64,000 nt of DNA from positions 1 to 64,000 of the forward strand of contig JADLBD010000183.1 of NCBI GenBank assembly GCA_020847975.1, written 5' to 3'. The position numbers were made by a program, and so were the translations under genes. This document shows positions 1-8,830 of this stretch, piece after piece; within the stretch, counting starts at the first letter, position 1; each line of letters opens with the position of its first letter. This stretch comes from Bryobacterales bacterium (GTDB taxonomy: Bacteria; Acidobacteriota; Terriglobia; Bryobacterales; Bryobacteraceae). The notes under the pieces are model-generated. The model was not told where the DNA came from and searched no databases. It worked only from the letters and a program-made list of their open reading frames with translations.

Positions 1-1
1 C

Positions 2-1675
2 CTGCGCGCTTTCCTCGCCAAGGAAAGTCTCACGCCCCGCGAAGGAGTGCGCTTCTTTCACACACGCACGAAGGTGAAGGCCGGCAATCACGCCGTCATT
101 GTGACGTTCCCCGATGAGTTCGCCGAACGCGAAGGCCCCGTGCTCGATGTCGATGGCCCCGGTGGCAAGGCGCTTGGCGGCCCCTTGGATGTGCTGGGCG
201 CAGCCATCCGCCCCACCATCGAATTCCGCGTCGATGGCCATCGCGTAAAGCTCTTCGAGATTGCGGGCATGACCGCCGGCGAAGCGGCGTTTGACGGCCA
301 ACCGGGACCGCCTTCGCTTGCCAGGATCGAGATCACAGGCCCTTACAACGTAACCGGAGTCAGCGAAACGCCCAGCCAGCGGCGTATCTTCGTTTGCAGG
401 CCAGCGAATGCCGCGGACGAACCCGCCTGCGCTTCGCGCATCTTATCCACCGTCATCCGCCGGGCCTTCCGGCGCGACGTTACTGCCTCCGATCTCCGGC
501 CCTATCTTGCCGCCTACACGGAAACGCGCAAGAAGCAGGGCTTCAAGGAATCCATCGCCGCCGCTCTTCGCGATGTCCTGCTGGCCCCGGACTTCCTCTT
601 CCGTCTCGAATTCGATCGCGCCGGTGCACGGCCTGGCAGCGCGCAGCCCGTCTCCGATTTCGAACTGGCGTCTCGTCTGTCGTTCTTCCTCTGGAGCAGC
701 GTTCCGGACGATTCGCTGCTCGACCTTGCCGGCAAGGGCAAGTTACGCGACCCCGCTGTCATCGAATCCGAAGTGCATCGCATGCTGGCCGACCCGCGCG
801 CCAGTTCCTTGATCGACAACTTTGCCGGACAATGGCTCGGCCTGCGCGGTGTGACGGACATTGAGCCGGATCACCAGATCTACCCGGAATTCGATTCCTC
901 CCTCTCATCTGCCTTTCAGCAGGAGACACGCCTGTTCATCCGCGGCCTGTTTCGTGAAAACCGCGGCATTCCGGACCTCTTGGGCGCCGATTACACCTAC
1001 CTCAATGAGCGCCTTGCCAGGCACTACGGAATTCCCGGCGTCATTGGGCCGGGCTTCCGCCGCGTGTCCCTTGCGGCCAACCCCCAGCGCGGCGGCCTCC
1101 TCACCCAGGGCAGCATCCTGCTGCTCACCTCGCACACCACCAAGACCTCGCCTGTCCTCCGCGGGAAATGGATCCTCGACAATCTGTTGAACACCCCGCC
1201 CCCTCCGCCCCCGGCGAATGTGCCCCCGCTCGATGAGAGCCCCGTCAATGGCCGCAAATTGACCACGCGGGAACAGGTGGAGCGCCACCGCGCCAACCCG
1301 GTCTGCGCCTCCTGCCACGCCCGCATCGACCCTCTTGGGTTCGCGTTGGAAAATTTCGACGTCACCGGCAGATGGCGTAAGAAGGACGATGGAGGACCCA
1401 TCGATGCCTCCGGAAAGCTGTCCAACGGAGCGGCATTCTCCGGCCCCCAGGGCCTGCGGGACATGCTGCTGAACAGCGGCGATGGGTTCGTTCATGCCGC
1501 CGTCGAACGCCTCCTCACCTACGCAATCGGCCGTGAACTCGATCCCCGCGATCAGCCCGCCGTGCGCGAAATCATGCGCGGCACCGAAGCAAACCGCTAC
1601 CGTTTTCTCGATGTCATTCTCGCTATCGTAAAGAGCGTTCCCTTTCAAATGCGACAATCCCCGGAGAAATCATAG
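2..1675 (+). CDS. DUF1592/DUF1588/DUF1585 planctomycete-type cytochrome protein, 5' end outside window
   Basis: The reading frame is open from base 2, so the gene begins left of the window; the GTG at 47 is internal. The visible 557 residues carry, in order, a DUF1595-like helical segment (around residues 140-190), DUF1592 (about 210-350, with the conserved ELASRLSFFLWSSVPDD), DUF1588 with one heme motif CASCH (about residue 440), and DUF1585 at the end. Proteins of this architecture usually start with a PSCyt1 heme domain, which would lie outside. They are exported c-type cytochrome-like proteins of unknown function, common in Planctomycetes and Acidobacteria. It is followed 8 nt later by a DUF1552 gene, its standard partner. 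The family call is firm; the function is unknown. Confidence 0.9.
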   Translation: MRAFLAKESLTPREGVRFFHTRTKVKAGNHAVIVTFPDEFAEREGPVLDVDGPGGKALGGPLDVLGAAIRPTIEFRVDGHRVKLFEIAGMTAGEAAFDGQPGPPSLARIEITGPYNVTGVSETPSQRRIFVCRPANAADEPACASRILSTVIRRAFRRDVTASDLRPYLAAYTETRKKQGFKESIAAALRDVLLAPDFLFRLEFDRAGARPGSAQPVSDFELASRLSFFLWSSVPDDSLLDLAGKGKLRDPAVIESEVHRMLADPRASSLIDNFAGQWLGLRGVTDIEPDHQIYPEFDSSLSSAFQQETRLFIRGLFRENRGIPDLLGADYTYLNERLARHYGIPGVIGPGFRRVSLAANPQRGGLLTQGSILLLTSHTTKTSPVLRGKWILDNLLNTPPPPPPANVPPLDESPVNGRKLTTREQVERHRANPVCASCHARIDPLGFALENFDVTGRWRKKDDGGPIDASGKLSNGAAFSGPQGLRDMLLNSGDGFVHAAVERLLTYAIGRELDPRDQPAVREIMRGTEANRYRFLDVILAIVKSVPFQMRQSPEKS

Positions 1676-1683
1676 GAGAGACC

Positions 1684-2991
1684 ATGATCGTCACAAAAAA
1701 ACATCTTCCCCGCCGGACGTTTTTGCGTGGAGCCGGTACGGCGTTGGCGCTGCCCTTGCTGGATGCCATGGTGCCAGCGTTGCGCGCCGAACGGCTGACG
1801 GATGCCGCGCCGGTCCGCCGCCTGGGTTTCATCTTTTACCCGCTCGGCGTCGACGAGGCCCGTTGGCGCCCCAAAGGCGAGGGAGCGGACTATCAGCTCA
1901 GCGAAGCGCTCGCCCCCCTCGCTCCTCACAGGAACAAATTCCTCGTCATCAGCGGCCTGTCTTCTGACCCGGATCGCACCAAGGCCGGCTTCCATGACCG
2001 CGCGCTCGCTTCGTTCATGACCGGCGTCGAGCCCACCAAGGGTAAGGTCCAGGTCGGCATTTCCGTGGATCAGGTGGCCGCCAGAGTGTTGGGCAGAGAG
2101 ACGCAATTCGCTTCGCTCGAGTTGGGCGCCGAGAAAGTCAATGTCAATAACAACCACGTTGGGCCCGTTTTCAAGAGCGCCACTGTTCCCCTGCCCTTCG
2201 AGCACAACCCGCGGCTCGTCTTCGAGCGGCTCTTCGGCGAAGGCGGCCGCATCGACCCCGCCGCCGCTGCCGCGCGCCAGGCTGCGGACCGCGGCAGCCT
2301 CGATACCGTCACCGAACGGATCGATGAACTGAAGCGGCAACTCAGCCCAAGTGACTGCCGCAAACTCGATGAGTACACCGAATCCATTCGCGACGTCGAG
2401 CGCCGCATTCAGGTGGCCATGCAAAAGAAACCCGTGGATCTGCCCGAAATGGCTCGCCCCGCCGGTTCGCCCGATTCCTGGCCGGAGCACGTGAAAATCA
2501 TGTTCGATCTCCAGGTGCTGGCGATTCAGGCCGACCTGACGCGCGTCTGGACCTTCATGTTCGCCCGCGAGGCCACCTCCATCACTTATCCTCACCTCGG
2601 CATCTCGATGGGACACCACGAGATCTCACACCACAACTTCGAAAAGGAAAAGCTCGACGCGCTTGCCAAAATCAACATCGACCAATCGAGACTCTTCGCC
2701 TACTTCCTGAGCAAGCTCGATGCGCTCAAGGAAGGCAATTCGACGCTGCTCGATCATTCGCTGCTCCTCTACGGAAGCGACCTCAGCGTACCCACCTCCC
2801 ACAGCCAGCGCGACCTCCCGATCATCGTCGCCGGCGGCGCTGCCGGGCGGATTGCCGGAGGCCGCTACATCCGCTTCCCTGGCGACACCACCCCGCTCAC
2901 GAACCTCTACCTGACCATGCTCGACAAGGTGGGCATGCCCACCGAAAAACTGGGCGACAGCACCGGAAAATTGAACCGCCTCGAGGTGTAG
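1684..2991 (+). CDS. DUF1552 family secreted protein
   Basis: The protein has 435 residues, a normal length for the DUF1552 family. It begins with a Tat signal (RRTFLRGAGTALALPLLDAM), so it is exported folded, perhaps with a cofactor. The conserved core follows: FIFYPLGVD near residue 50, the helical DTVTERIDELKRQL stretch near 215, and GHHEISHH near 310. The paired histidines there look metal-binding, which is inference. Genes of this family nearly always follow a DUF1592-type gene, as here, with 8 nt between stop and start. No biochemical role is established for the family. The start is supported by a GGAGAG purine run just upstream. Confidence 0.92.
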   Translation: MIVTKKHLPRRTFLRGAGTALALPLLDAMVPALRAERLTDAAPVRRLGFIFYPLGVDEARWRPKGEGADYQLSEALAPLAPHRNKFLVISGLSSDPDRTKAGFHDRALASFMTGVEPTKGKVQVGISVDQVAARVLGRETQFASLELGAEKVNVNNNHVGPVFKSATVPLPFEHNPRLVFERLFGEGGRIDPAAAAARQAADRGSLDTVTERIDELKRQLSPSDCRKLDEYTESIRDVERRIQVAMQKKPVDLPEMARPAGSPDSWPEHVKIMFDLQVLAIQADLTRVWTFMFAREATSITYPHLGISMGHHEISHHNFEKEKLDALAKINIDQSRLFAYFLSKLDALKEGNSTLLDHSLLLYGSDLSVPTSHSQRDLPIIVAGGAAGRIAGGRYIRFPGDTTPLTNLYLTMLDKVGMPTEKLGDSTGKLNRLEV

Positions 2992-2995
2992 CGTA

Positions 2996-4702
2996 ATGAG
3001 AGTCCTCAGCCTCTTAGCCGCGTGGTGCATTCTCTCCGGCGCCGCGTCCGCCGCCCGCTTGGGCAGCGCGCTCATCGACGCCGTGCAGGCGGACGACTCC
3101 GCGGCGGTGAAGGCTCTGCTCGCCCAGGGAGCCGATGTCAACGCTCGCGAAGAGGACGGCGCCACAGCTTTGACCTGGGCCGTGATGCGAAGTAACAAGG
3201 CGACCGCGAAGCTGTTGCTCGAATCCGGCGCCAATCCGAATCTCACCAACGCGTTGGGAATCGGCGCGCTCTCCCTCGCCATCACCAACGGCTCCACGCC
3301 CATGGTGAAACTTCTGCTCGAAAAAGGAGCGGATGCGAACGTCGCCCGTGAAAATGGCGAAACCCCGTTGATGACCGCCGCCCGCATGAGCCAGGTGGAG
3401 GTGATGAAACTCCTCCTCGCTCGCGGCGCGAACGTCAACGCGCAGGAGAAGAAGTTTCACCAGACGGCCCTGATGTGGGCTGCCGGCGCCCCGGTGGCCG
3501 TGCGCCTGCTCCTCGATCACGGCGCTGACATTCATGCCGCCACAACCACTTGGAATGTGAAGTACACCATCTATGCCCCCACCACGGTGACTCTCGGCAA
3601 GACAGGTATCCCCTGGAACACCGACGGCGACTACACCACGCGCAGAGGAGGCCAGAATGCCCTGTTCTTCGCTGTGCAGAAGCACGACCTCGAATCTGCC
3701 CGGATGTTGGTGGACGCTGGCATCGACGTGAATCAGGCAGCAGCCGACGGCACCACGCCTTTGTTAGCCGCGCTGTACAAGTGGGACCCGCCGCACAGTT
3801 CATTTGTTCCCGGCAAGGGCGCTCCCGCCCAGGCCGGCAGTTCCCAGAAGTTCGGCCCGGACCTCGCCATGGCCCGCTTCCTGCTCGACCGCGGGGCTAA
3901 CGTGAAGGTGGCGGATGGAGCCGGCTATACGCCGCTGCACGGCGTTGCCCTCGCCGTCGCCTACGCCGCCAAGAGCGGTTCGGGACAGCGCGGCGGCGGA
4001 GTCTACGGAAAGCCTGCCGCTTTACTGTCCCTCGGCCGCGGCACCGGCGTGCCCGCTGGAATGCTCGAGCAGGCGCTTGCCGTTGCCGGACGTCTACTCG
4101 CAGCGGGCGCGGATCCGAACCGGCAGACTCTCTATCCGACACCCGGCCCCGCCGGCGACGTGCGCATCAATCCGGCGCCTCCGGGATCCTCCCCGTTCCA
4201 CATTGCAGCAAACTCCGACAGTCTCGAATTGGTGAAGATGCTCGCCAGTCACGGGGGCAATCCCAACGAGTTGCGCAAGGATGGCCATACTCCGTTTTCC
4301 GTGGCCGTGCTCGCCGGCGATCTGGCGGTGGTGAAAGAGATGGCCGCGCGGGGAGCCAATCTCAAGATGCTCTACAACCCCGACGATAAGATTCCCGATC
4401 CGGTGGAGGCCATTACACTATCCCGCCGCAATCAGAGCATCATGCATCTGGCCGCGCTGTCCGGCTCCGCAGCCGTGGTCGAATATCTCTACTCGCAAGG
4501 CGTGCCCTTGGACCTGAAGAACGACAAGGGAGAAACCCCTCTGGCGCTCGCTGATTCGCAGGAGCGCTACCGGGAAGCCGCCCAGCGCCAGAACGCCGAC
4601 GGCGATCCGGAGCGCCTGAAGAAGATTGTCCGCCATACGGAGATGACGGACGCCATCAGGAAACTGCTGGCCCGCCCCACGCCCCAAGCCGCGGCCCGAT
4701 AA
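2996..4702 (+). CDS. secreted ankyrin-repeat protein
   Basis: A 568-residue protein with a Sec signal peptide (MRVLSLLAAWCILSGAASA) followed by about ten ankyrin repeats. Typical repeat cores such as GADVNAREEDGATALTWAV, GANPNLTNALGIGALSLAI and GHTPFSVAVLAGDLAVVKEM are visible. Two repeats are split by longer insertions, near residues 185-215 and 330-365. Ankyrin repeats form a protein-binding surface, here outside the cytoplasm. Only 4 nt separate it from the DUF1552 stop, so it belongs to the same operon, and a role as partner or scaffold for the DUF1592/DUF1552 proteins is an inference from position. Confidence 0.9.
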   Translation: MRVLSLLAAWCILSGAASAARLGSALIDAVQADDSAAVKALLAQGADVNAREEDGATALTWAVMRSNKATAKLLLESGANPNLTNALGIGALSLAITNGSTPMVKLLLEKGADANVARENGETPLMTAARMSQVEVMKLLLARGANVNAQEKKFHQTALMWAAGAPVAVRLLLDHGADIHAATTTWNVKYTIYAPTTVTLGKTGIPWNTDGDYTTRRGGQNALFFAVQKHDLESARMLVDAGIDVNQAAADGTTPLLAALYKWDPPHSSFVPGKGAPAQAGSSQKFGPDLAMARFLLDRGANVKVADGAGYTPLHGVALAVAYAAKSGSGQRGGGVYGKPAALLSLGRGTGVPAGMLEQALAVAGRLLAAGADPNRQTLYPTPGPAGDVRINPAPPGSSPFHIAANSDSLELVKMLASHGGNPNELRKDGHTPFSVAVLAGDLAVVKEMAARGANLKMLYNPDDKIPDPVEAITLSRRNQSIMHLAALSGSAAVVEYLYSQGVPLDLKNDKGETPLALADSQERYREAAQRQNADGDPERLKKIVRHTEMTDAIRKLLARPTPQAAAR

Positions 4703-4713
4703 AATAGGAACCC

Positions 4714-5820
4714 ATGATGAATCTTCGGATCCTGCTATCCGTTTGTGTCTTTACAGCTGCGCTTTCGTTCGGCCAGCCGCCGTCGAAGCAGCAGCACCTG
4801 CTCTACGTCGCCAGCCCCGGCATCCGCAACTACGTCGAGCACGGCGGCATCGGCATCATTGTCTACGACATCGATGCAGGCTATAAATTCGTGAAGCGCA
4901 TCCCCACATGGGCGCCTCCCCCGGAGGGCCAAAAGCCGGAAAACGTCAAGGGAATCGCGGCCAGCGCGAAGACGGGGCGCGTTTACGTCAGCACCATCAA
5001 CCGCATGATCTCCCTCGACGCCATTACAGGGAAGAAATACTGGGACAAGCCGTTCGAGGGCGGCTGCGACCGCATGGCGATCTCGCCGGACGGCAAAACG
5101 CTCTATGTGCCGCAACTCGAAGGACCGTTCTGGACGGTAGTCAACGCCATGAACGGCAATGTGATCACGAAGATCGAAACGAAATCCGGCTCGCACAACA
5201 CCATCTACTCCCTCGACGGCAAGCACGTCTACATGGCGGGACTCAAATCACCGCTGCTCTCCATTGCCGATACCTCCACTCACAAGGTCTCGAGCACGGT
5301 GGGTCCGTTCGATAACGTGATCCGCCCCTTCACCGTCAATGGCAGCAACACGCTGGTGTTCGTGAACGTGAATGGGCTGCTCGGCTTTGAGATCGGCGAC
5401 ATCCGCACGGGCAGGAAGCTCCACCGTGTCGAGGTGAAAGGCTACGAGCAGGGACCCGTGAAGCGTCACGGCTGCCCGAGCCACGGCATCGCGCTCACGC
5501 ACGACGAAAAGGAAATCTGGGTGGTGGACGGGCACAACAACTACGTGCATGTTTTCGATGCCACGGTGATGCCGCCGAAGCAGGGAGTCAGCATCAAGCT
5601 CCGCGATTCGCCAGGCTGGATCAGCTTCAGCATCGACGGACGGTACGCCTATTCCTCGACCGGCGAGATCATCGACGTGGCCGGCAAGAAGGTGGTTGCG
5701 GCCCTTACCGATGAAACCGGCCGCCAGGTGCAGAGCGAGAAGATGCTCGACCTCATCGTCGCCAAGGGCAAAGTGGTCACCGCCGGCGATCAGTTCGGTG
5801 TGGGAATGAAGCAGCAGTGA
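4714..5820 (+). CDS. secreted YVTN/YncE-type beta-propeller protein
   Basis: A 368-residue protein with a signal peptide (MMNLRILLSVCVFTAALSFG), then repeated beta-strand blades with motifs such as AISPDGKTLYVP, IYSLDGKHVYMAG and GWISFSIDGRYAYSSTG, typical of YncE/YVTN-like lactonase-fold propellers. No catalytic residues are recognisable, so a binding role is as likely as an enzymatic one. It lies 11 nt after the ankyrin gene and its TGA stop overlaps the GTG start of the next gene, so it is translationally coupled to a heme protein. A second possible ATG start lies one codon later; the difference is trivial. Confidence 0.85.
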   Translation: MMNLRILLSVCVFTAALSFGQPPSKQQHLLYVASPGIRNYVEHGGIGIIVYDIDAGYKFVKRIPTWAPPPEGQKPENVKGIAASAKTGRVYVSTINRMISLDAITGKKYWDKPFEGGCDRMAISPDGKTLYVPQLEGPFWTVVNAMNGNVITKIETKSGSHNTIYSLDGKHVYMAGLKSPLLSIADTSTHKVSSTVGPFDNVIRPFTVNGSNTLVFVNVNGLLGFEIGDIRTGRKLHRVEVKGYEQGPVKRHGCPSHGIALTHDEKEIWVVDGHNNYVHVFDATVMPPKQGVSIKLRDSPGWISFSIDGRYAYSSTGEIIDVAGKKVVAALTDETGRQVQSEKMLDLIVAKGKVVTAGDQFGVGMKQQ

Positions 5821-6161
5821 CGGCGGCGCTACTCTGTCTTGCGATGTTCGCCGCCGATCCGGCGCAGTACTTCGAAAAGAAGGTTGCGCCCATCCTCGCA
5901 CGCCGCTGCCTCTCCTGCCACAACAACGAAATGAAGGACGGCGGCATTTCGTTTCTGGACCGCGACAGCGTACTCAAGGGAGGCAGCCACGGTCCGGCAA
6001 TCGTGCCCGGCAAGCCTGAGCAGAGTTATCTGCTCCGCGCCATCAGCCACAAGGAAGACGTGAAGATGCCTCCCGGCATTCCTCTGCCGCATAAGGAAGT
6101 GAAGACCCTCACCGAATGGATTCGCCGCGGCGCGGTGTGGGGCAAGATCGGCGCTCAATGA
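5817..6161 (+). CDS. small PSCyt1-type c-type cytochrome
   Basis: A 114-residue exported protein starting with GTG inside the stop of the preceding gene (GTGA overlap). After a short hydrophobic leader (TAALLCLAMFAA) it shows the planctomycete cytochrome C (PSCyt1) pattern: ILARRCLSCH, with the heme-binding CLSCH at about residue 31, then GPAIVPGKPEQSYLL and VKMPPG with the distal methionine, and a final ADWIRRGA-like helix (EWIRRGAVWG). It is probably a periplasmic one-heme electron carrier. In larger relatives this domain sits at the N-terminus of DUF1592-type proteins, so a free-standing copy in the same operon may serve the DUF1592 protein. Confidence 0.88.
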   Translation: MTAALLCLAMFAADPAQYFEKKVAPILARRCLSCHNNEMKDGGISFLDRDSVLKGGSHGPAIVPGKPEQSYLLRAISHKEDVKMPPGIPLPHKEVKTLTEWIRRGAVWGKIGAQ

Positions 6162-6174
6162 GTAAACTATCTCC

Positions 6175-7062
6175 ATGGGAATGAGCCGCCGTCATCTTCT
6201 GTTTGCGGGCGCCGCCGCTGTCATGGCGCAATCCAAGGCTCCCGTGGTCAACGGGGCCGAGCACGTATGGGTGTTGAACTCGAAGTTTCCGATGACCCGC
6301 GAGATGGCGGTCTGCCCGGCGAACTTTCCCGAGTACGAATACTCCGCCGAGTACCTCCTCTCCGAGATGAAAACGTACCACGTGGATCACGTCGTCATCT
6401 CGCATGTCTGCTACTACGGCCGCGACAACACGTATCCGAGCTACTGCGTGAAGAAGTACCCAGGCAAGTTTGCAGCCATCGGATTGCTGGTGGGGCACCG
6501 CCTCTATTCCCCGGAGGATCCCCAGAATGCCTCCCGCCTCGAGCGGCTCATCAAGGAGGACGGGCTCATCGGTCTGCGCCTGAGTCCCATCTACAACCGG
6601 GATGTAGTATGGCTGAACAGCAAATCATGTTACCCGCTGTGGAAGAAAGCCGAGGATCTGAAAGCAACCTTCAACATTTTCCTTGCGCCGCACCAGGTGC
6701 GCCAGGTGGGGGACATGGCTGCGCGGTTTCCGGGGGTGAACATCGTCATCGACCACATTGCGATGATCGACATCACCGCGCCGGATGCGGACGGATTCGG
6801 CCCCTTGCTCGACCTTGCCAGGTATCCGAACGTCTACGTGCGCACATCCCTGCACAACCCCTCGAAGACGAAGGTGACACCCTACCGGGATGTGTGGTCG
6901 TTCCTTCATCGCCTGTACGATCGCTTTGGACCGCGGCGCCTGGTGTGGGCGAACTTCTTCGAGTACGTGGTCATGAAGGAAGTGATCCCCTTCTTCAAGC
7001 CCGAAGACAAGGAATGGATTCTCGGCAGGACGGCGTACCGCCTGTACGGCTTTGGACGATGA
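6175..7062 (+). CDS. amidohydrolase-2 family protein, Tat-like leader
   Basis: A 295-residue protein with a Tat-like start (MSRRHLLFAGAAAVMA) and a TIM-barrel of the amidohydrolase-2 type. Visible elements are VNGAEHVWV in place of the usual N-terminal DxHxH, HVVISHVCYYG, LIGLRLSP, the IVIDHIAMID strand with its histidine near residue 190, and LVWANFFEY near the end where the family normally has a W-G-S/T-D motif with an acidic metal ligand. Two expected ligands (the first HxH and the terminal Asp) are altered, so the metal site may be different or absent. It is the last gene of the operon, 13 nt after the cytochrome, and ends 6 nt from a convergent gene. Confidence 0.82.
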   Translation: MGMSRRHLLFAGAAAVMAQSKAPVVNGAEHVWVLNSKFPMTREMAVCPANFPEYEYSAEYLLSEMKTYHVDHVVISHVCYYGRDNTYPSYCVKKYPGKFAAIGLLVGHRLYSPEDPQNASRLERLIKEDGLIGLRLSPIYNRDVVWLNSKSCYPLWKKAEDLKATFNIFLAPHQVRQVGDMAARFPGVNIVIDHIAMIDITAPDADGFGPLLDLARYPNVYVRTSLHNPSKTKVTPYRDVWSFLHRLYDRFGPRRLVWANFFEYVVMKEVIPFFKPEDKEWILGRTAYRLYGFGR

Positions 7063-7068
7063 GGCGCG

Positions 7069-8799
7069 CTACAGCGGCTTGCCTTCGGTGACGGTGAGGA
7101 TCCGGTCCACCGCCAGTTTGGCGAACGTCTGCGTCAATCCCGAAGGCCATCGTACCTCGAGGCTCGCAGTAGTCTCCGCGCCCAAACCGAAATGCAGCCG
7201 GCGGTCATTCGAAGAGTAGAAGCTCGCCTGGCTCAATACCTCCTGCGCCTGCTGCTTGCTTCCGTAACGGCAGATCACCCGCGCTCCGATGGCGCTGCGG
7301 TTCGACTTCGTACCCACCAGTTTCACCTTGAGCCAGTGATTGCCGCCGGAGGTGTCGTTGCGCAGCAGTGACGGCGGCTCGTTCATGTTCACGATCAGGA
7401 CGTCGATGTCGCCGTCGTTGTCGAAGTCGCCGAAGGCGCAGCCGCGGCTGGCATGAGGAGCAGCAATCCCCGGGCCCGCCTGTTCGATCAGCTCTTCGAA
7501 CTTGCCGTTGCCCAGGTTGCGGAAGACGAGGCGCGGCGTCTTCCAGGGATAGTTCGGCAGCTTCGCTTCGATGCCGGGATACACGTTGCCGGTGACGAGA
7601 AACAGATCGGGGAGACCGTCGTTGTCGAGGTCGACGATGCCCGCGCCCCAGCCGATGTACTGCGTCTCGACGCCCAGTCCGGCGCGGGCGGTGAGGTCTT
7701 CGAAGTTCGCGGTTCCGTCGTTGCGGTAGACGATGTTAGTGTCATCGGCGAAGTGGGTTTTGAAGATATCGAGGTTGCCGTTGAGGTCGAAGTCCCCGAT
7801 GCCGGTGCCCATGCCGGCCTGCTCCATCCCGTCCTCGTTCAACGCCACGCCGCGCATCAGGCCTTCCTCGCGGAAGGTTCCGTCCTTCTGGTTCATGAAC
7901 AGCAGACTCGGCATGGAATCGCAGGCGACGTAGATATCGGGCCATCCGTCGTTGTCGAAGTCGGCGGCGCTCACGGTCATCCCGTAGCCAGTGATGGACT
8001 TCTTGATGCCCGCGGCTTCGCTCACCTCCGTGAACACGCCCTTCCCGTTGTTGCGGAAGAGGGAGAAGTTCCCCGGCGGCAGTCCTCGTGGTCCGCAGTT
8101 GACAGGCACGCCCTTCCAGGTGCAGTTCGAGCTCTCGCCGGGCTTGGGGACGCTTTTGAAATCGAACTTCAGGTAAGTGGCGACGAACAGATCGAGATGG
8201 CCGTCGCGGTTGTAATCGACGAAGGTTGCGCCGGAATACCACTTGGATGGGTCCGGCGTCAGCCCGACATCCCTGGTGACATCGGTGAAGGCGCCGTTGC
8301 CGTTGTTGCGGTAGAGGGTGAACCCGCCCCAGTAGGTGACGAACAGATCCTCGTGGCCGTCGTTATCGAAATCGCCGACGCAGACTGACGAAGCCCAACC
8401 ATTCCGCCAGAGACCAGCCTCCTTGGTGACGTCGGTGAATGTGCCGTCACGGTTGTTCTTGTAGAGGCGATTCGAGTTGTCCGTGGGGGCATTCGCAAGG
8501 CGCGTGCCGGTCAAGAGAAACAGATCCTGCCAGCCGTCGTTGTCGTAGTCGATGAAGGCGCAGCCGCAGCCCACCGTTTCGAGGATGTAGTCGGTGGCGC
8601 CGGGGCCGCCGTAGATCACCGGATGCTTCAAGCCGGCCTGCGCGGCGATGTCTACAAAACGGGCGTGGAACGGCAGTCCCGAGGGCTTGCCGCGGGGCAT
8701 CGGCTTGACGTTGCGCGAGGCGACACCCTGGGCCAGCAAGGGAACTGCCGGGGAGGCAGCGAGACCAAGGAATTGTGACAGGAATCTCCGGCGATACAC
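7069..8799 (-). CDS. CRTAC1 family protein (FG-GAP/VCBS repeats, ASPIC/UnbV domain)
   Basis: A 576-residue exported protein with leader MYRRRFLSQFLGLAASPAVP. It contains about seven FG-GAP/VCBS calcium-binding repeats of the form DxDNDGxxD (for example DYDNDGWQDLFL, DFDNDGHEDLFV, DLDNDGLPDLFL, DFDNDGDIDVLI), together a beta-propeller, and ends with the ASPIC/UnbV domain (IGARVICRYG, LHFGLG, VRWPSG). The function of bacterial CRTAC1 proteins is not established; they are often found near multiheme cytochromes, as here. It is the last gene of a minus-strand set, 31 nt after the eight-heme cytochrome gene. Confidence 0.93.
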   Translation of the reverse strand: MYRRRFLSQFLGLAASPAVPLLAQGVASRNVKPMPRGKPSGLPFHARFVDIAAQAGLKHPVIYGGPGATDYILETVGCGCAFIDYDNDGWQDLFLLTGTRLANAPTDNSNRLYKNNRDGTFTDVTKEAGLWRNGWASSVCVGDFDNDGHEDLFVTYWGGFTLYRNNGNGAFTDVTRDVGLTPDPSKWYSGATFVDYNRDGHLDLFVATYLKFDFKSVPKPGESSNCTWKGVPVNCGPRGLPPGNFSLFRNNGKGVFTEVSEAAGIKKSITGYGMTVSAADFDNDGWPDIYVACDSMPSLLFMNQKDGTFREEGLMRGVALNEDGMEQAGMGTGIGDFDLNGNLDIFKTHFADDTNIVYRNDGTANFEDLTARAGLGVETQYIGWGAGIVDLDNDGLPDLFLVTGNVYPGIEAKLPNYPWKTPRLVFRNLGNGKFEELIEQAGPGIAAPHASRGCAFGDFDNDGDIDVLIVNMNEPPSLLRNDTSGGNHWLKVKLVGTKSNRSAIGARVICRYGSKQQAQEVLSQASFYSSNDRRLHFGLGAETTASLEVRWPSGLTQTFAKLAVDRILTVTEGKPL

Positions 8800-8830
8800 T
8801 ATCCCTCAGTATAGGGCCTCGGTTTAGGGC

